Source: Geomicrobium sp. JCM 19038 | GTDB taxonomy: Bacteria; Bacillota; Bacilli; Bacillales; Marinococcaceae | Direction: 5' to 3' | Length of the DNA stretch: 64,000 bases | Assembly: GCF_000698125.1 (NCBI RefSeq) | Contig: NZ_BAXA01000001.1 | Span: forward strand, 248,001-312,000 | In this document: positions 1-8,371 of the stretch, piece after piece | Position numbering within the stretch: position 1 is the stretch's first letter | Layout of the letters: each line of letters starts with the position of its first letter | Made by a program: the position numbers and the translations under genes | The notes under the pieces: generated by a model | The model's database searches: none | What the model saw: the letters and a program-made list of their open reading frames with translations, nothing else | Told to the model about the DNA's origin: nothing

Positions 1-746
1 ACTTGTATACGTTAAGAACTGAGGGGAGAACGCCGACTTCACTTGCGAGGATGTTATCATCGATTCGCTCGTTTCATCAATTTTTACTGCGAGAGCGTGT
101 TGCGATGCACGATCCATCGGATTTGATTGAATCGCCAAGATCGGGAAGAAAACTTCCGGTCGTTTTGTCGATCGTTGAAGTTGAACGCCTCATTCATAAT
201 GCAGAGAATACGGAAACGAAATTCAAAGACCGTGATGTCGCAATGTTTGAGCTCATGTATGGTACGGGAATGAGAGTTACAGAGCTTTGCGATCTTAAAT
301 TGGATGACATAAACCTTGATTTAGGCTTTGTTCGTTGCATCGGAAAAGGGAATAAAGAGCGAATTGTACCACTCGGGCAACCGGCAATGAACGCGATTGA
401 TCGTTACTTACAGAACTTGCGTCCGACTCTCCTGAAAAAGTTGAGTGAAGAAACGTTGTTTTTGAATCGGCAAGGCAACCGCTTAAGTCGGCAAGGATTT
501 TGGAAGATCTTAAAGAAAAATGCCACTGAAGCTAGCATTTATAAAGACGTAACCCCTCATACGCTAAGACACTCCTTTGCGACGCATCTTATTGAAAACG
601 GTGCCGATTTACGAGTCGTACAAGAAATGCTAGGACATGCTGATATTACGACTACACAAATCTACACGCACATCTCCAACAAACATCTACGTGATGTATA
701 CAGTCATTACCACCCTAGAGCTAAAGGAAAGGAAGATCATAAATGA
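1..746 (+). CDS. xerD: Tyrosine recombinase XerD (5' end outside window)
   Basis: Site-specific tyrosine recombinase that with XerC resolves chromosome dimers at dif. About 248 codons are visible; the family is about 295 residues, so the start and most of the N-terminal SAM-like domain lie upstream of the window. The catalytic domain is intact: the first Arg in GTGMRVTEL, a Lys in [17 protein letters not shown] (His-x-x-Arg), [14 protein letters not shown] with the second His and the nucleophilic Tyr. The end HPRAKG resembles B. subtilis XerD. The stop overlaps the deoB start by 4 bases (ATGA), so the two are translationally coupled. The conserved neighbour order xerD-deoB-punA-dacF supports XerD rather than XerC. 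Confidence 0.95.
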   Translation, partial: LYTLRTEGRTPTSLARMLSSIRSFHQFLLRERVAMHDPSDLIESPRSGRKLPVVLSIVEVERLIHNAENTETKFKDRDVAMFELMYGTGMRVTELCDLKLDDINLDLGFVRCIGKGNKERIVPLGQPAMNAIDRYLQNLRPTLLKKLSEETLFLNRQGNRLSRQGFWKILKKNATEASIYKDVTPHTLRHSFATHLIENGADLRVVQEMLGHADITTTQIYTHISNKHLRDVYSHYHPRAKGKEDHK

Positions 747-1936
747 CGTCTAACCATCCTTATAATCGTATATTTTTAGTCGTTATGGATTCACTTGGCA
801 TTGGCAATGGTCCAGATGCATTGGAGTACGGTGATGAAGGTTCAGATACGCTAGGAGCTATTGTAAACAAACTAGGCGGTCTGGAAATTCCTCATCTTAA
901 CAAGTTAGGATTAGGCAACCTAAAGCAAGGACCTAAACTTACACCTACAACAGAACCTTTAGCTTATTATGGCAAGATGAATGAGCTTTCCAAAAGTAAA
1001 GATACAATGACAGGACATTGGGAACTAATGGGACTTTATATTGATAAGCCGTTTCGAACGTTTCCTGATGGGTTCCCTAAACAACTGATCGATCAATTAG
1101 AACAAGAAACCGGACGCAAAGTAATCGGAAATAAAGTTGCTTCTGGAACAGAGATTATCGAAGAGCTTGGAGAAGAACACGTGAATACGGGCGCGCTCAT
1201 TGTCTATACGTCAGCAGATTCTGTTTTACAAATTGCAGCTCACGAATCGGTCGTTCCAATTGATGAGTTGTATGAGATTTGTAAAAAGGCACGTACGATG
1301 ACGCTAGATGAGCCTTATATGCTCGGTCGAATAATTGCAAGACCATTTGTCGGAGACGTAGGATCGTTTGAGCGAACGTCAAACCGTCATGATTATGCGT
1401 TAAAGCCATTTGCACCTACCGTTATGAATGCACTGAATGAGGCTGGTATTACGTCTCAAGCGATCGGTAAGATCGATGACATTTTTGATGGTGAAGGTGT
1501 GAACGATCGCATGAGAACATCTTCCAATATGGATGGGATGGACAAGCTCATTCTTTCTGCAAACAAAGATTTTACAGGATTATCGTTTTTGAACCTTGTT
1601 GACTTTGATGCGTTATTCGGTCATCGCCGCGATCCAGAAGGATATGGACGTGCGATTGAAGAGTTTGATGCACGATTACCAGAGCTGTTTGATGTTTTAC
1701 GTGAAGATGATCTTCTTCTTATAACGGCTGATCACGGAAATGATCCGACGTATAAAGGAACCGACCATACTCGTGAGCAAGTGCCATTACTTGCGTATTC
1801 TCCATCAATGAACGTTGGCCATGACCTTGGCACACGCGACACGTTCGCTGACGTTGGCGCAACGATTGCAGAAAATTTCTCTGTGTCGATGCCAAAGTAT
1901 GGAACGAGCTTCTTACAATCACTGAAGGGAAAATAA
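743..1936 (+). CDS. deoB: Phosphopentomutase
   Basis: Interconverts (deoxy)ribose 1-phosphate and 5-phosphate, linking nucleoside phosphorylases to central metabolism; cytosolic, Mn-dependent, alkaline-phosphatase superfamily. 397 residues, the usual family length. Visible motifs: metal-binding Asp in [14 protein letters not shown], the phosphorylated Thr region [11 protein letters not shown], and the C-terminal metal sites TADHGNDPT and DHTREQVP. It starts with the ATG that overlaps the xerD stop and lies 3 bases before punA, so xerD-deoB-punA-pdp read as one operon for nucleoside salvage. Confidence 0.97.
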   Translation: MTSNHPYNRIFLVVMDSLGIGNGPDALEYGDEGSDTLGAIVNKLGGLEIPHLNKLGLGNLKQGPKLTPTTEPLAYYGKMNELSKSKDTMTGHWELMGLYIDKPFRTFPDGFPKQLIDQLEQETGRKVIGNKVASGTEIIEELGEEHVNTGALIVYTSADSVLQIAAHESVVPIDELYEICKKARTMTLDEPYMLGRIIARPFVGDVGSFERTSNRHDYALKPFAPTVMNALNEAGITSQAIGKIDDIFDGEGVNDRMRTSSNMDGMDKLILSANKDFTGLSFLNLVDFDALFGHRRDPEGYGRAIEEFDARLPELFDVLREDDLLLITADHGNDPTYKGTDHTREQVPLLAYSPSMNVGHDLGTRDTFADVGATIAENFSVSMPKYGTSFLQSLKGK

Positions 1937-1939
1937 AAG

Positions 1940-2749
1940 ATGTCATTAATCCAAGAAAATGTAGAGATTATCCGCAACGCAACAGATGTACAACCTGAAA
2001 TTGCACTCATATTAGGCTCAGGACTAGGAGAGCTTGGCAATAAAATCGAAGCAGACGTTATTCTTCCATATGATGAGATGAAAGGGTTTAAAACATCCAC
2101 AGTAGCAGGACATGCTGGACGTTTTGTAATTGGTACACTTGCAGGAAAATCAGTCATCGCGATGCAAGGACGCTTTCACTACTATGAAGGATATGGGATG
2201 GAAGACGTTGTTTTGCCCGTTCGTGTGATGGCAGCGCTTGGCATTAAATCTCTAATCGTAAGTAATGCTGCAGGTGGGGTTAACACGTCGTTTAACCCTG
2301 GTGATTTAATGCTCATAGATGATCATATTAACTTTATGCACAATCATCCGCTTATCGGTCCAAACGATGAAACGGTTGGGCCTCGTTTCCCAGATTTATC
2401 ACAAGCATATGATCAAGAATTGCAAACGTTAGCTACTACAGTTGCCGATACGCAACAACTTTCTTTAAGAAAAGGCGTTTATGCTGCAGTAACAGGACCA
2501 ACCTATGAAACACCAGCCGAAGTGCGGATGTTCCGTACACTCGGAGCTGATGCGGTTGGAATGAGTACTGTTCCTGAAGTGATTGTTGCACGTCATCAAA
2601 ACATTAAAGTGCTTGGAATTTCTTGCATTTCGAATGCAGCAGCTGGCATATTAGATCAACCTCTCAGTCATGAAGAAGTCATTGAAACGACTGAAGATGT
2701 GAAAGACAGGTTCATGAAGTTAGTCACAGCAATTATTGAGAAAATGTAG
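1940..2749 (+). CDS. punA: Purine-nucleoside phosphorylase I
   Basis: Phosphorolysis of guanosine and inosine type nucleosides to base plus ribose 1-phosphate, the substrate handed to DeoB. 269 residues, trimeric PNP family (B. subtilis PupG). Phosphate-binding GSGLG near residue 27, GHAGRF, the substrate segment NAAGGVNTSFNPGD and TGPTYETPAEVRM are all present. The start ATG is three bases after the deoB stop. The gene is in the middle of the salvage operon with pdp 32 bases downstream. Confidence 0.96.
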   Translation: MSLIQENVEIIRNATDVQPEIALILGSGLGELGNKIEADVILPYDEMKGFKTSTVAGHAGRFVIGTLAGKSVIAMQGRFHYYEGYGMEDVVLPVRVMAALGIKSLIVSNAAGGVNTSFNPGDLMLIDDHINFMHNHPLIGPNDETVGPRFPDLSQAYDQELQTLATTVADTQQLSLRKGVYAAVTGPTYETPAEVRMFRTLGADAVGMSTVPEVIVARHQNIKVLGISCISNAAAGILDQPLSHEEVIETTEDVKDRFMKLVTAIIEKM

Positions 2750-2781
2750 TAGATATTCTTTTTAAAGAAAAGGTGAAATAC

Positions 2782-4086
2782 ATGAGAATGGTTGACTTTA
2801 TCGCAAATAAACGCGACGGACTCGTACACGATGATGAGCATATTAAACAATTTGTAACAGAATACACAAACGGATCAATCCCTGATTATCAAGCGTCAGC
2901 ATGGGCAATGGCGGTATACTTTCAAGGAATGACGAAAGAAGAAAGTGCGGCCCTTACTCACGCAATGGCAAAGTCTGGCGATGAGCTTGATTTGTCACAA
3001 ATTGAAGGCGTTAAAGTGGATAAACATTCAACAGGTGGCGTTGGGGATAAAACGACATTTATCTTGTCCCCACTCGTTGCAGCAGCAGGTGTTCCAGTGG
3101 CAAAAATGTCAGGTCGTGGGCTCGGTCATACGGGTGGTACGATTGACAAGCTCGAAGCATTTTCTGGATTTCAAACAGAAATGACAGTTGATCGTTTTAT
3201 TGATCTTGTCAATGAGCATAAGCTTGCTCTTGTCGGACAAACGGGGAACTTAACACCTGCCGATAAGAAGCTTTACGCATTACGCGACGTAACAGCAACG
3301 GTTAACGCGATGCCTTTGATTGCAAGTTCAGTAATGAGTAAGAAGATTGCTGCTGGTGCCGATGGCATCGTACTTGATGTGAAAGTTGGAAGTGGCGCAT
3401 TTATGAGCGACCTTGATGCAGCAAGAGAGCTCGCACAAACAATGGTTCAAATCGGGAATGAGCTTGGGCGTCAAACTGTAGCTGTGTTATCAGACATGGA
3501 CCAACCACTCGGCGAAATGGTCGGAAACTCCCTTGAAGTAAAAGAAGCGATTGACGTTCTTAAAGGTGGCGGTCCAAAAGACGTTCGCGACTTAAGTGTT
3601 CGACTTGCGGCTCATATGCTCGTACTTGCAAACAAAGTTGACTCTGTAGAAGCAGGAGAGCAACTTGCAAATGAGTTACTCCAAAACGGGAAAGCGCTTG
3701 AAGCGTTTCGCCAATTCGTGGAACGCCAAGGTGGCGATCCGACGTTTGTTGATAACCCAGAAGCATTTGTAAAAGCGAACCACATCATTGCGGTAACGGC
3801 GAAAGAAGACGGGTACGTCAAGCAAATTCATGCAGCGAAAATTGGCCAAGCAGCAGGTCACCTTGGCGCTGGGCGAATGACAAAAGACGAGGAAATCGAT
3901 CACAGTGTTGGTGTACAAGTTAAGAAAAAACGTGGCGATTACGTAAACGCAGGCGATGTGCTTACGTATATTCATTCAAACAAAGAAGAAGTCGCAGACG
4001 TGGTGAAATTGATCGAAGAAAGCTACACGATCACAAAAGAACACGTTGAGCCATTGCCTTTAATTATGGATGAAATGCTAAAATAA
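2782..4086 (+). CDS. pdp: Pyrimidine-nucleoside phosphorylase
   Basis: Phosphorolyses thymidine, deoxyuridine and uridine; dimeric enzyme of the thymidine/pyrimidine phosphorylase family. 434 residues. The family signature KMSGRGLGHTGGTIDKLEA and the phosphate loop KHSTGGVGDKT are present. I place the start at ATG 2782 (MRMVDFIANKRDG), matching the family N-terminus and lying after AAAGGTG; a GTG at 2773 is in frame but inside the Shine-Dalgarno region. Last gene of the salvage operon, followed by a strong terminator. In B. subtilis pdp is not at this locus, so its position here is a lineage difference. Confidence 0.96.
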   Translation: MRMVDFIANKRDGLVHDDEHIKQFVTEYTNGSIPDYQASAWAMAVYFQGMTKEESAALTHAMAKSGDELDLSQIEGVKVDKHSTGGVGDKTTFILSPLVAAAGVPVAKMSGRGLGHTGGTIDKLEAFSGFQTEMTVDRFIDLVNEHKLALVGQTGNLTPADKKLYALRDVTATVNAMPLIASSVMSKKIAAGADGIVLDVKVGSGAFMSDLDAARELAQTMVQIGNELGRQTVAVLSDMDQPLGEMVGNSLEVKEAIDVLKGGGPKDVRDLSVRLAAHMLVLANKVDSVEAGEQLANELLQNGKALEAFRQFVERQGGDPTFVDNPEAFVKANHIIAVTAKEDGYVKQIHAAKIGQAAGHLGAGRMTKDEEIDHSVGVQVKKKRGDYVNAGDVLTYIHSNKEEVADVVKLIEESYTITKEHVEPLPLIMDEMLK

Positions 4087-4094
4087 TCGTCTTT

Positions 4095-4136
4095 ACGACT
4101 TGCTTAAAGTGAGCCTTTAAGCAAGTCGTTTTTTTG
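4095..4136 (+). terminator. Intrinsic terminator after pdp
   Basis: Perfect 15-bp inverted repeat (4095-4109 pairs with 4115-4129) around a 5-base loop, followed by seven T. It ends the deoB-punA-pdp transcript and separates it from the sporulation genes. Confidence 0.9.
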
Positions 4137-4163
4137 TGCCTTCGTTTTTTCATAGGTTCACAC

Positions 4164-4193
4164 GTTTATGTAGAGATTATTTTGGTGAAACTA
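4164..4193 (+). promoter_or_regulatory. Sigma-F type promoter of dacF
   Basis: GTTTA at 4164-4168 and GGTGAAACTA at 4184-4193, with a 15-base spacer, match the forespore sigma-F consensus (GYWTA and GGnRAnAnTW) at every defined position. The start codon of dacF is 25 bases beyond. dacF in B. subtilis is a forespore sigma-F gene, so function and sequence agree. Confidence 0.75.
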
Positions 4194-4218
4194 GTAGAAA
4201 AACGGAGGATTAGAGACG

Positions 4219-5424
4219 ATGATAAAAAGGCTAGTAAGTGCGTTAGTTGGGGCGGTACTTGTTTTTTCCGTTCCGCTTTCCACAGTGTCAGCTCAGGAGA
4301 AGACGATGACAGATGATGTAGGTTCTGCAATATTAATTGAAGCAGATACGGGGAATGTATTAATGGAGAAAAATTCAGAAGAAGCACTTCCACCGGCTTC
4401 AATGACGAAGATTATGACGATGTTACTCATTATGGAAGAAATTAAAGCTGAGAATCTATCGTTTGAAGATCTCGTCACAACGAGTGAATACGCGGCTTCA
4501 ATGGGTGGGTCACAAATCTTTTTAGAGCCTGGTGAAGAAATGAGCGTTCGCGATCTATTAAAAGCGATTGCGGTTGCCTCTGGAAATGATGCATCCGTTG
4601 CAATGGCGGAACATATTGCAGGTTCTGAAGAAGCGTTCGTTGACATGATGAATGAGAAAGCAAAGGATTTAGGACTCTCAAATACGACCTTTAACAATAC
4701 GAATGGTTTACCAGGTGAAAATCATAAAACGAGTGCGCACGACCTTGCAAAGATGGCACAAGAGCTATTAAAACATGAAGAAATCACGTCATTTACGAGC
4801 ATCTATGAAGATTATTTACGTCAAGGAACTGACGACGAATTCTGGCTCGTAAACACGAACCGCTTAATTAAGTTTTATGACGGAATGGACGGCCTGAAAA
4901 CTGGATTCACACGTGAGTCGATGTACGGTCTTACTGCAACTGCAAAACGAGATGACATGCGATTGATTGCTGTCGTCATGGGAGCTGAAACGCCGCAGAT
5001 TCGAAACAATACGATTACGAGTTTGATGGATCACGGTTTTGCGAATTATCACGTTGAATCATTGTTTGATAAAGGTGCTGCCGTAACAAGCGTTCCAGTT
5101 GAAAAAGGAACGAAGTCAACAGTTGTTGGTGAACTAGAAGATCAAATAAGCTTACTTCTGAAAAAAGGTGAAACTGCTGAAACAGTTGAAGAGAAGGTTA
5201 CCGTATCTGATTTAAAAGCACCGATCCAAAAAGGTGAAGTAATCGGAGAGTTTCAGTTGTTGAACGACCAAGATGTCGTTTCTACGTCGAACATTATTGC
5301 AAAAGAAGATATCGAAAGTGCGTCATGGTGGGAGTTATTCAAGCGTAGCGCCTTAAAAATCTTAGGTGTTGAGCGAGGTGATTCGACAACGAATGACGAA
5401 GTTTCAGAGACTAGCATGAATTAA
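4219..5424 (+). CDS. dacF: D-alanyl-D-alanine carboxypeptidase DacF
   Basis: Penicillin-binding protein 5 family serine DD-carboxypeptidase that trims peptidoglycan side chains during forespore development. 401 residues. A signal peptide occupies about residues 1-25 (cleavage near TVSAQ). Active-site motifs: SMTK at 61-64 (nucleophile Ser61), SGN at 121-123, KTG at 227-229. A C-terminal beta domain and a terminal amphipathic anchor region follow. RBS is ACGGAGG before ATG 4219. It precedes spoIIAA as in B. subtilis, with its own sigma-F promoter, and read-through into spoIIAA is possible because no terminator is visible between them. Confidence 0.95.
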   Translation: MIKRLVSALVGAVLVFSVPLSTVSAQEKTMTDDVGSAILIEADTGNVLMEKNSEEALPPASMTKIMTMLLIMEEIKAENLSFEDLVTTSEYAASMGGSQIFLEPGEEMSVRDLLKAIAVASGNDASVAMAEHIAGSEEAFVDMMNEKAKDLGLSNTTFNNTNGLPGENHKTSAHDLAKMAQELLKHEEITSFTSIYEDYLRQGTDDEFWLVNTNRLIKFYDGMDGLKTGFTRESMYGLTATAKRDDMRLIAVVMGAETPQIRNNTITSLMDHGFANYHVESLFDKGAAVTSVPVEKGTKSTVVGELEDQISLLLKKGETAETVEEKVTVSDLKAPIQKGEVIGEFQLLNDQDVVSTSNIIAKEDIESASWWELFKRSALKILGVERGDSTTNDEVSETSMN

Positions 5425-5443
5425 AACTGCTTTTGTCACACGT

Positions 5444-5471
5444 AAAGGAACTTGAGTGGTGACGTTGAACT
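5444..5471 (+). promoter_or_regulatory. Candidate sigma-H promoter of spoIIA operon
   Basis: AAAGGAACT at 5444-5452 and GTTGAACT at 5464-5471, separated by 11 bases, resemble the sigma-H consensus (RnAGGAwWW, RnnGAAT). It lies about 50 bases before spoIIAA, where the B. subtilis spoIIA operon has its sigma-H start. One mismatch in each element. Confidence 0.55.
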
Positions 5472-5522
5472 TTTTAGGGGAGACAGCTAATTTGAATTGT
5501 GAGAGAGACTGGAGGAGCGGTT

Positions 5523-5876
5523 ATGAGTTTTTCTGTTGAAGTAGAACAAAAGCAAAACATACTCTGTGTGCGTTTGCACGGAGAGTTAGACCATCATTCA
5601 GCGAGTGAACTACGTGCAATTGTTGACCGTCATTTAGAAGAGCATAATACAAAACATATCGTTTTGAATGCAGAAGGCTTAACGTTCATGGATAGCTCTG
5701 GTATTGGCGTCATTCTTGGTAGGTATAAGAAGCTTCAACCTCGAGGTGGAAGGTTGATCGTTTGTGGAGTGAGTGCACCTGTTTATCGTTTATTTGAAAT
5801 GGCAGGGCTGTTTAAGGTATTATCCTTAGAAGAACAGGAATCTCATGCACTACAAGCTTTGGGGGAGGCCGTGTAA
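5523..5876 (+). CDS. spoIIAA: Anti-sigma-F factor antagonist SpoIIAA
   Basis: STAS-domain protein. In its unphosphorylated form it binds SpoIIAB and frees sigma-F in the forespore; SpoIIAB phosphorylates it and SpoIIE dephosphorylates it. 117 residues from ATG 5523, which follows CTGGAGGAG; an upstream in-frame start at 5499 has no good RBS. The phosphorylated serine is Ser58 in FMDSSG, the same position as in B. subtilis. The stop is immediately adjacent to the spoIIAB start, giving tight coupling. Confidence 0.97.
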   Translation: MSFSVEVEQKQNILCVRLHGELDHHSASELRAIVDRHLEEHNTKHIVLNAEGLTFMDSSGIGVILGRYKKLQPRGGRLIVCGVSAPVYRLFEMAGLFKVLSLEEQESHALQALGEAV

Positions 5877-6317
5877 ATGAAGAACGAAATGGAAATCCAA
5901 TTCTCTGCACTAAGTCAAAATGAGTCATTTGCCCGTGTGAGTGTTGCAGCTTTCATTGCGCAACTAGATCCGACGATGGACGAGCTAACAGAAATTAAGA
6001 CGGTTGTGTCTGAAGCCGTGACGAATGCGATTATTCATGGCTATGAAGAAAATCCAGCCGGAACAGTTACAATTACCGTTCATCTAGACGATGATGTGGT
6101 TGGCATTAGCGTGCGTGATGAAGGTGGTGGCATTGATGATGTGGATCAAGCAAAAGAGCCACTGTACACGTCAAAACCTGACCTTGAACGTTCAGGAATG
6201 GGATTTACGATCATGGAAAACTTTATGGATGAAATGAGTGTCACGTCTGTAGCAGGACGTGGAACGACGGTCTATGTCAAGAAACAGCTGTCCAAAAACA
6301 AAGTTGTGAACCATTAA
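5877..6317 (+). CDS. spoIIAB: Anti-sigma-F factor and serine kinase SpoIIAB
   Basis: GHKL-fold protein that holds sigma-F inactive with ATP and phosphorylates SpoIIAA with ADP release. 146 residues. The N-box [12 protein letters not shown]1-box DEGGGI and G2-box GMGFTIM are intact. It abuts spoIIAA and is followed 11 bases later by sigF, the classic spoIIA tricistron, controlled by the upstream sigma-H promoter with possible read-through from dacF. Confidence 0.97.
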   Translation: MKNEMEIQFSALSQNESFARVSVAAFIAQLDPTMDELTEIKTVVSEAVTNAIIHGYEENPAGTVTITVHLDDDVVGISVRDEGGGIDDVDQAKEPLYTSKPDLERSGMGFTIMENFMDEMSVTSVAGRGTTVYVKKQLSKNKVVNH

Positions 6318-6328
6318 GGGGCGTTGTT

Positions 6329-7078
6329 ATGGAGACAAAAACCAAACGAGATAAAAAACCATCAGATGAGCAAGTGCGGACATGGATTGAAGAAAGTCAA
6401 AAAGGGATAAAAGAATCTCGAGACCAACTGATTGAAAATAACACTCGGCTCGTCTGGTCTGTTGTTCAGCGATTTTTAAATCGTGGCTACGAAGCCGAGG
6501 ATTTGTTTCAAATCGGTTGTATCGGGCTTATGAAATCGATCGATAAGTTTGATTTGTCTTATCAAGTGAAATTCTCAACGTATGCCGTTCCGATGATTAT
6601 CGGAGAAATCCAACGATTTATTCGAGATGATGGAACGGTTAAAGTAAGTCGTTCTTTAAAAGAGTTAAACCATAAAATCCGTAAACAAAAAGAAGAGTTA
6701 ACGAAACAACTCGGGAGAATTCCGACGATTAACGAAATTGCGCAATCACTGGATATCTCTACAGAAGATGTTGTGTTTGCTAATGAAGCAACACGTACGT
6801 TGTCATCACTTCATGAAACGGTCTATGAAAACGAGGGTGATCCGATTACGCTCATGGATCAAATATCAGATCCTGATGAATCTAAATGGTTTGATGAGCT
6901 AGCTCTCAGAGATGTCGTCAGACATTTGGAAAAAAGGGAAAGACTGATCGTTTTCTTACGATACTACAAAGATAAAACACAGTCTGAAGTGGCAGAGCGG
7001 TTAGGGATCTCACAAGTGCAAGTCTCTCGACTCGAAAAGAAAATTTTAGAAAAGATGCGAAAAGAAATGGTCGAGTGA
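6329..7078 (+). CDS. sigF: RNA polymerase sigma-F factor
   Basis: First forespore-specific sigma factor of sporulation. 249 residues with region 2 (FLNRGYEAEDLFQIGCIG, then KFSTYAVPMIIGEIQRFIRDDG), region 3 (RIPTINEIAQSL) and region 4 helix-turn-helix (KTQSEVAERLGISQVQVSRLE). Starts at ATG 6329 after AAGGGG. Last gene of the spoIIA operon. Its own target promoter is visible in front of dacF. Confidence 0.98.
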   Translation: METKTKRDKKPSDEQVRTWIEESQKGIKESRDQLIENNTRLVWSVVQRFLNRGYEAEDLFQIGCIGLMKSIDKFDLSYQVKFSTYAVPMIIGEIQRFIRDDGTVKVSRSLKELNHKIRKQKEELTKQLGRIPTINEIAQSLDISTEDVVFANEATRTLSSLHETVYENEGDPITLMDQISDPDESKWFDELALRDVVRHLEKRERLIVFLRYYKDKTQSEVAERLGISQVQVSRLEKKILEKMRKEMVE

Positions 7079-7080
7079 TC

Positions 7081-7100
7081 GTTAACAACATTTTGTTAAC
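7081..7100. repeat. Short palindrome after sigF
   Basis: GTTAACAA, four loop bases, then TTGTTAAC: a perfect 8-bp inverted repeat starting two bases after the sigF stop. There is no T run, so it is not a standard terminator. It could be a 3' mRNA hairpin or a protein site. Confidence 0.5.
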
Positions 7101-7192
7101 CGTGGCGTAACAGAACGGCTCACCACGTCATGAACCTCACAAGTATGGTTATAGGTGACCTTCTGAGTAGTGGATCATTACTTTTTTCAATC

Positions 7193-7219
7193 AAGCCTTG
7201 TACCTGCAAGGCTTTTTTT
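7193..7219 (+). terminator. Intrinsic terminator of the spoIIA operon
   Basis: AAGCCTTG at 7193-7200 pairs with CAAGGCTT at 7207-7214 around a 6-base loop, running into seven T. It lies 115 bases after sigF. Confidence 0.75.
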
Positions 7220-7308
7220 GTGTCTATTTTTGGCTGCACGTTGATCTGGGCACAAAGCAAATGGTGGTTGCATACAACGATAGTATATGAAAGAAAATGG
7301 GGGACGAA

Positions 7309-7695
7309 ATGATGACGTTGCCACCATCAAAAGGTAGTCGAATTCTAGGAAGCATTGCGAACGTGATTCAAGATGCTTTTAATCACCACGTTGTACCAAT
7401 TGCAAGACAGTTACTTGAGAATCAATTGCACGTAATCGAATATGACAATGGGTACACGATTGAAGGTCGGTTCCCGAACATGACAAAAGATGACATTACA
7501 ATTGAGTATGAAGCACCGTATTTAATGATCTCTGCAGCAAAGCATAACGGCCACTATTACGAGCGAAGTTCTCGGACGTTTTATTTACCAAATGCGGATG
7601 ATACTCAAATGAATGGCTCTTTAGAACAAGGTTTATTTTATTTAACGATCCCAAAACAAGCCGCAGTTACGAATCGTTTGCATGAAGATGAGTGA
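7309..7695 (+). CDS. Hsp20/alpha-crystallin-like small protein
   Basis: 128 residues, probably a small heat-shock-like protein. A central beta-rich stretch (GYTIEGRFPNMTKDDITIEYEAP to SLEQGLFYLTIPK) resembles the alpha-crystallin domain, including a terminal GLFYLTIPK strand like the family's G-x-L-x-I. The ATG at 7309 follows GGGGGA; an earlier ATG at 7297 lies inside the RBS. Position between sigF and the spoVA genes suggests a sporulation role. A CATACAAC element at 7271-7278 resembles a sigma-E -10 but the -35 is poor. Distantly related spore-coat Hsp20 proteins (CotM, CotP) exist in Bacillus, but the assignment is by fold only. Confidence 0.7.
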   Translation: MMTLPPSKGSRILGSIANVIQDAFNHHVVPIARQLLENQLHVIEYDNGYTIEGRFPNMTKDDITIEYEAPYLMISAAKHNGHYYERSSRTFYLPNADDTQMNGSLEQGLFYLTIPKQAAVTNRLHEDE

Positions 7696-7760
7696 TCTTA
7701 AGCACTCGTCTTTACTTTTTATAAATTTCACATACCATAATAGTGAAACGTTCCGTCAAT

Positions 7761-7790
7761 ACATAATGAGGTAAACATTGCTTCATAATA
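7761..7790 (+). promoter_or_regulatory. Candidate sigma-G promoter of spoVAEA-spoVAF
   Basis: ACATA at 7761-7765, an 18-base spacer and CATAATA at 7784-7790 match the forespore sigma-G consensus (GHATR, N18, CATWHTA) at 4 of 5 and 7 of 7 positions. spoVA genes are sigma-G controlled in B. subtilis. Confidence 0.55.
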
Positions 7791-7817
7791 AAACGGTAAA
7801 AGGGTGAGGTGTGGATT

Positions 7818-8370
7818 GTGCAAAAAGTGATTTTCGTGACAGATGGAGACGCCATTGCGTGTAAGGCAATCATACGAGCAACAAAAACGTTATCGATCGG
7901 TCACGTTATTTTATCAGGAGGCAATCCGACGTGCTGCTCGTATGAAGATCTCTTAAAAAAAGTAAAAGCGAGTGAGTATCTGATTACAGTCGTTTTATTT
8001 GATGATGCTGGACAAGTCGAAATCGGCAAAGGTGAAACGTTAATGAAGCAGTTAGCTGAAGAAGAGGAAATGGAAATTATCGGTGCACTCGCTGTTTCAT
8101 CAGCGGACCGTTCTGCTGATTGGACGAGTTGATGTGTCCATTGATCGCAACGGACAACTCGTCAGTCAAGGAGTTGATAAAGAGGGCATTCCAGATCTAG
8201 AAGATCACAAAGTTCATGGTGACACTGTATATGTGCTCGACCAACTAGATATAAAAACGGTTGTAGGAATTGGAGATCTCGGAAAGATGGCTGGAAGGGA
8301 TGACCCCCATAAAGGTGCGAAAGTAACAACAAAAGCACTGAAGTTGATTATAGAACGGAGTGCAAAGTAG
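7818..8370 (+). CDS. spoVAEA: Stage V sporulation protein AE (SpoVAEA), frameshifted
   Basis: Soluble SpoVA protein found on the outside of the spore inner membrane, encoded with the dipicolinic-acid channel genes. Two overlapping frames together give the whole family: IFVTDGDAIACKAI to ADRSADWT in the first, then GRVDVSIDRNG, HGDTVYVLDQL and GIGDLGKMAGRDD in the second. The frame changes inside TGGACGAGTTGAT around 8121-8133. Homologues read W-T-R-V-D here, which needs two more bases (for example CG in a CGCG run) or one fewer. GTG 7818 follows AGGGTGAGG. Restored length about 184 residues. A sequencing error is the simplest explanation. Confidence 0.85.
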
Positions 8371-8371
8371 C

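Noticed and set aside
1732-2157. 141-codon minus-strand frame across deoB and punA
   Set aside because: Antisense shadow of two well-conserved genes, no RBS.
4134-4316. 60-codon frame across the dacF promoter
   Set aside because: Begins in the pdp terminator tail and overlaps the dacF promoter and signal peptide in another frame.
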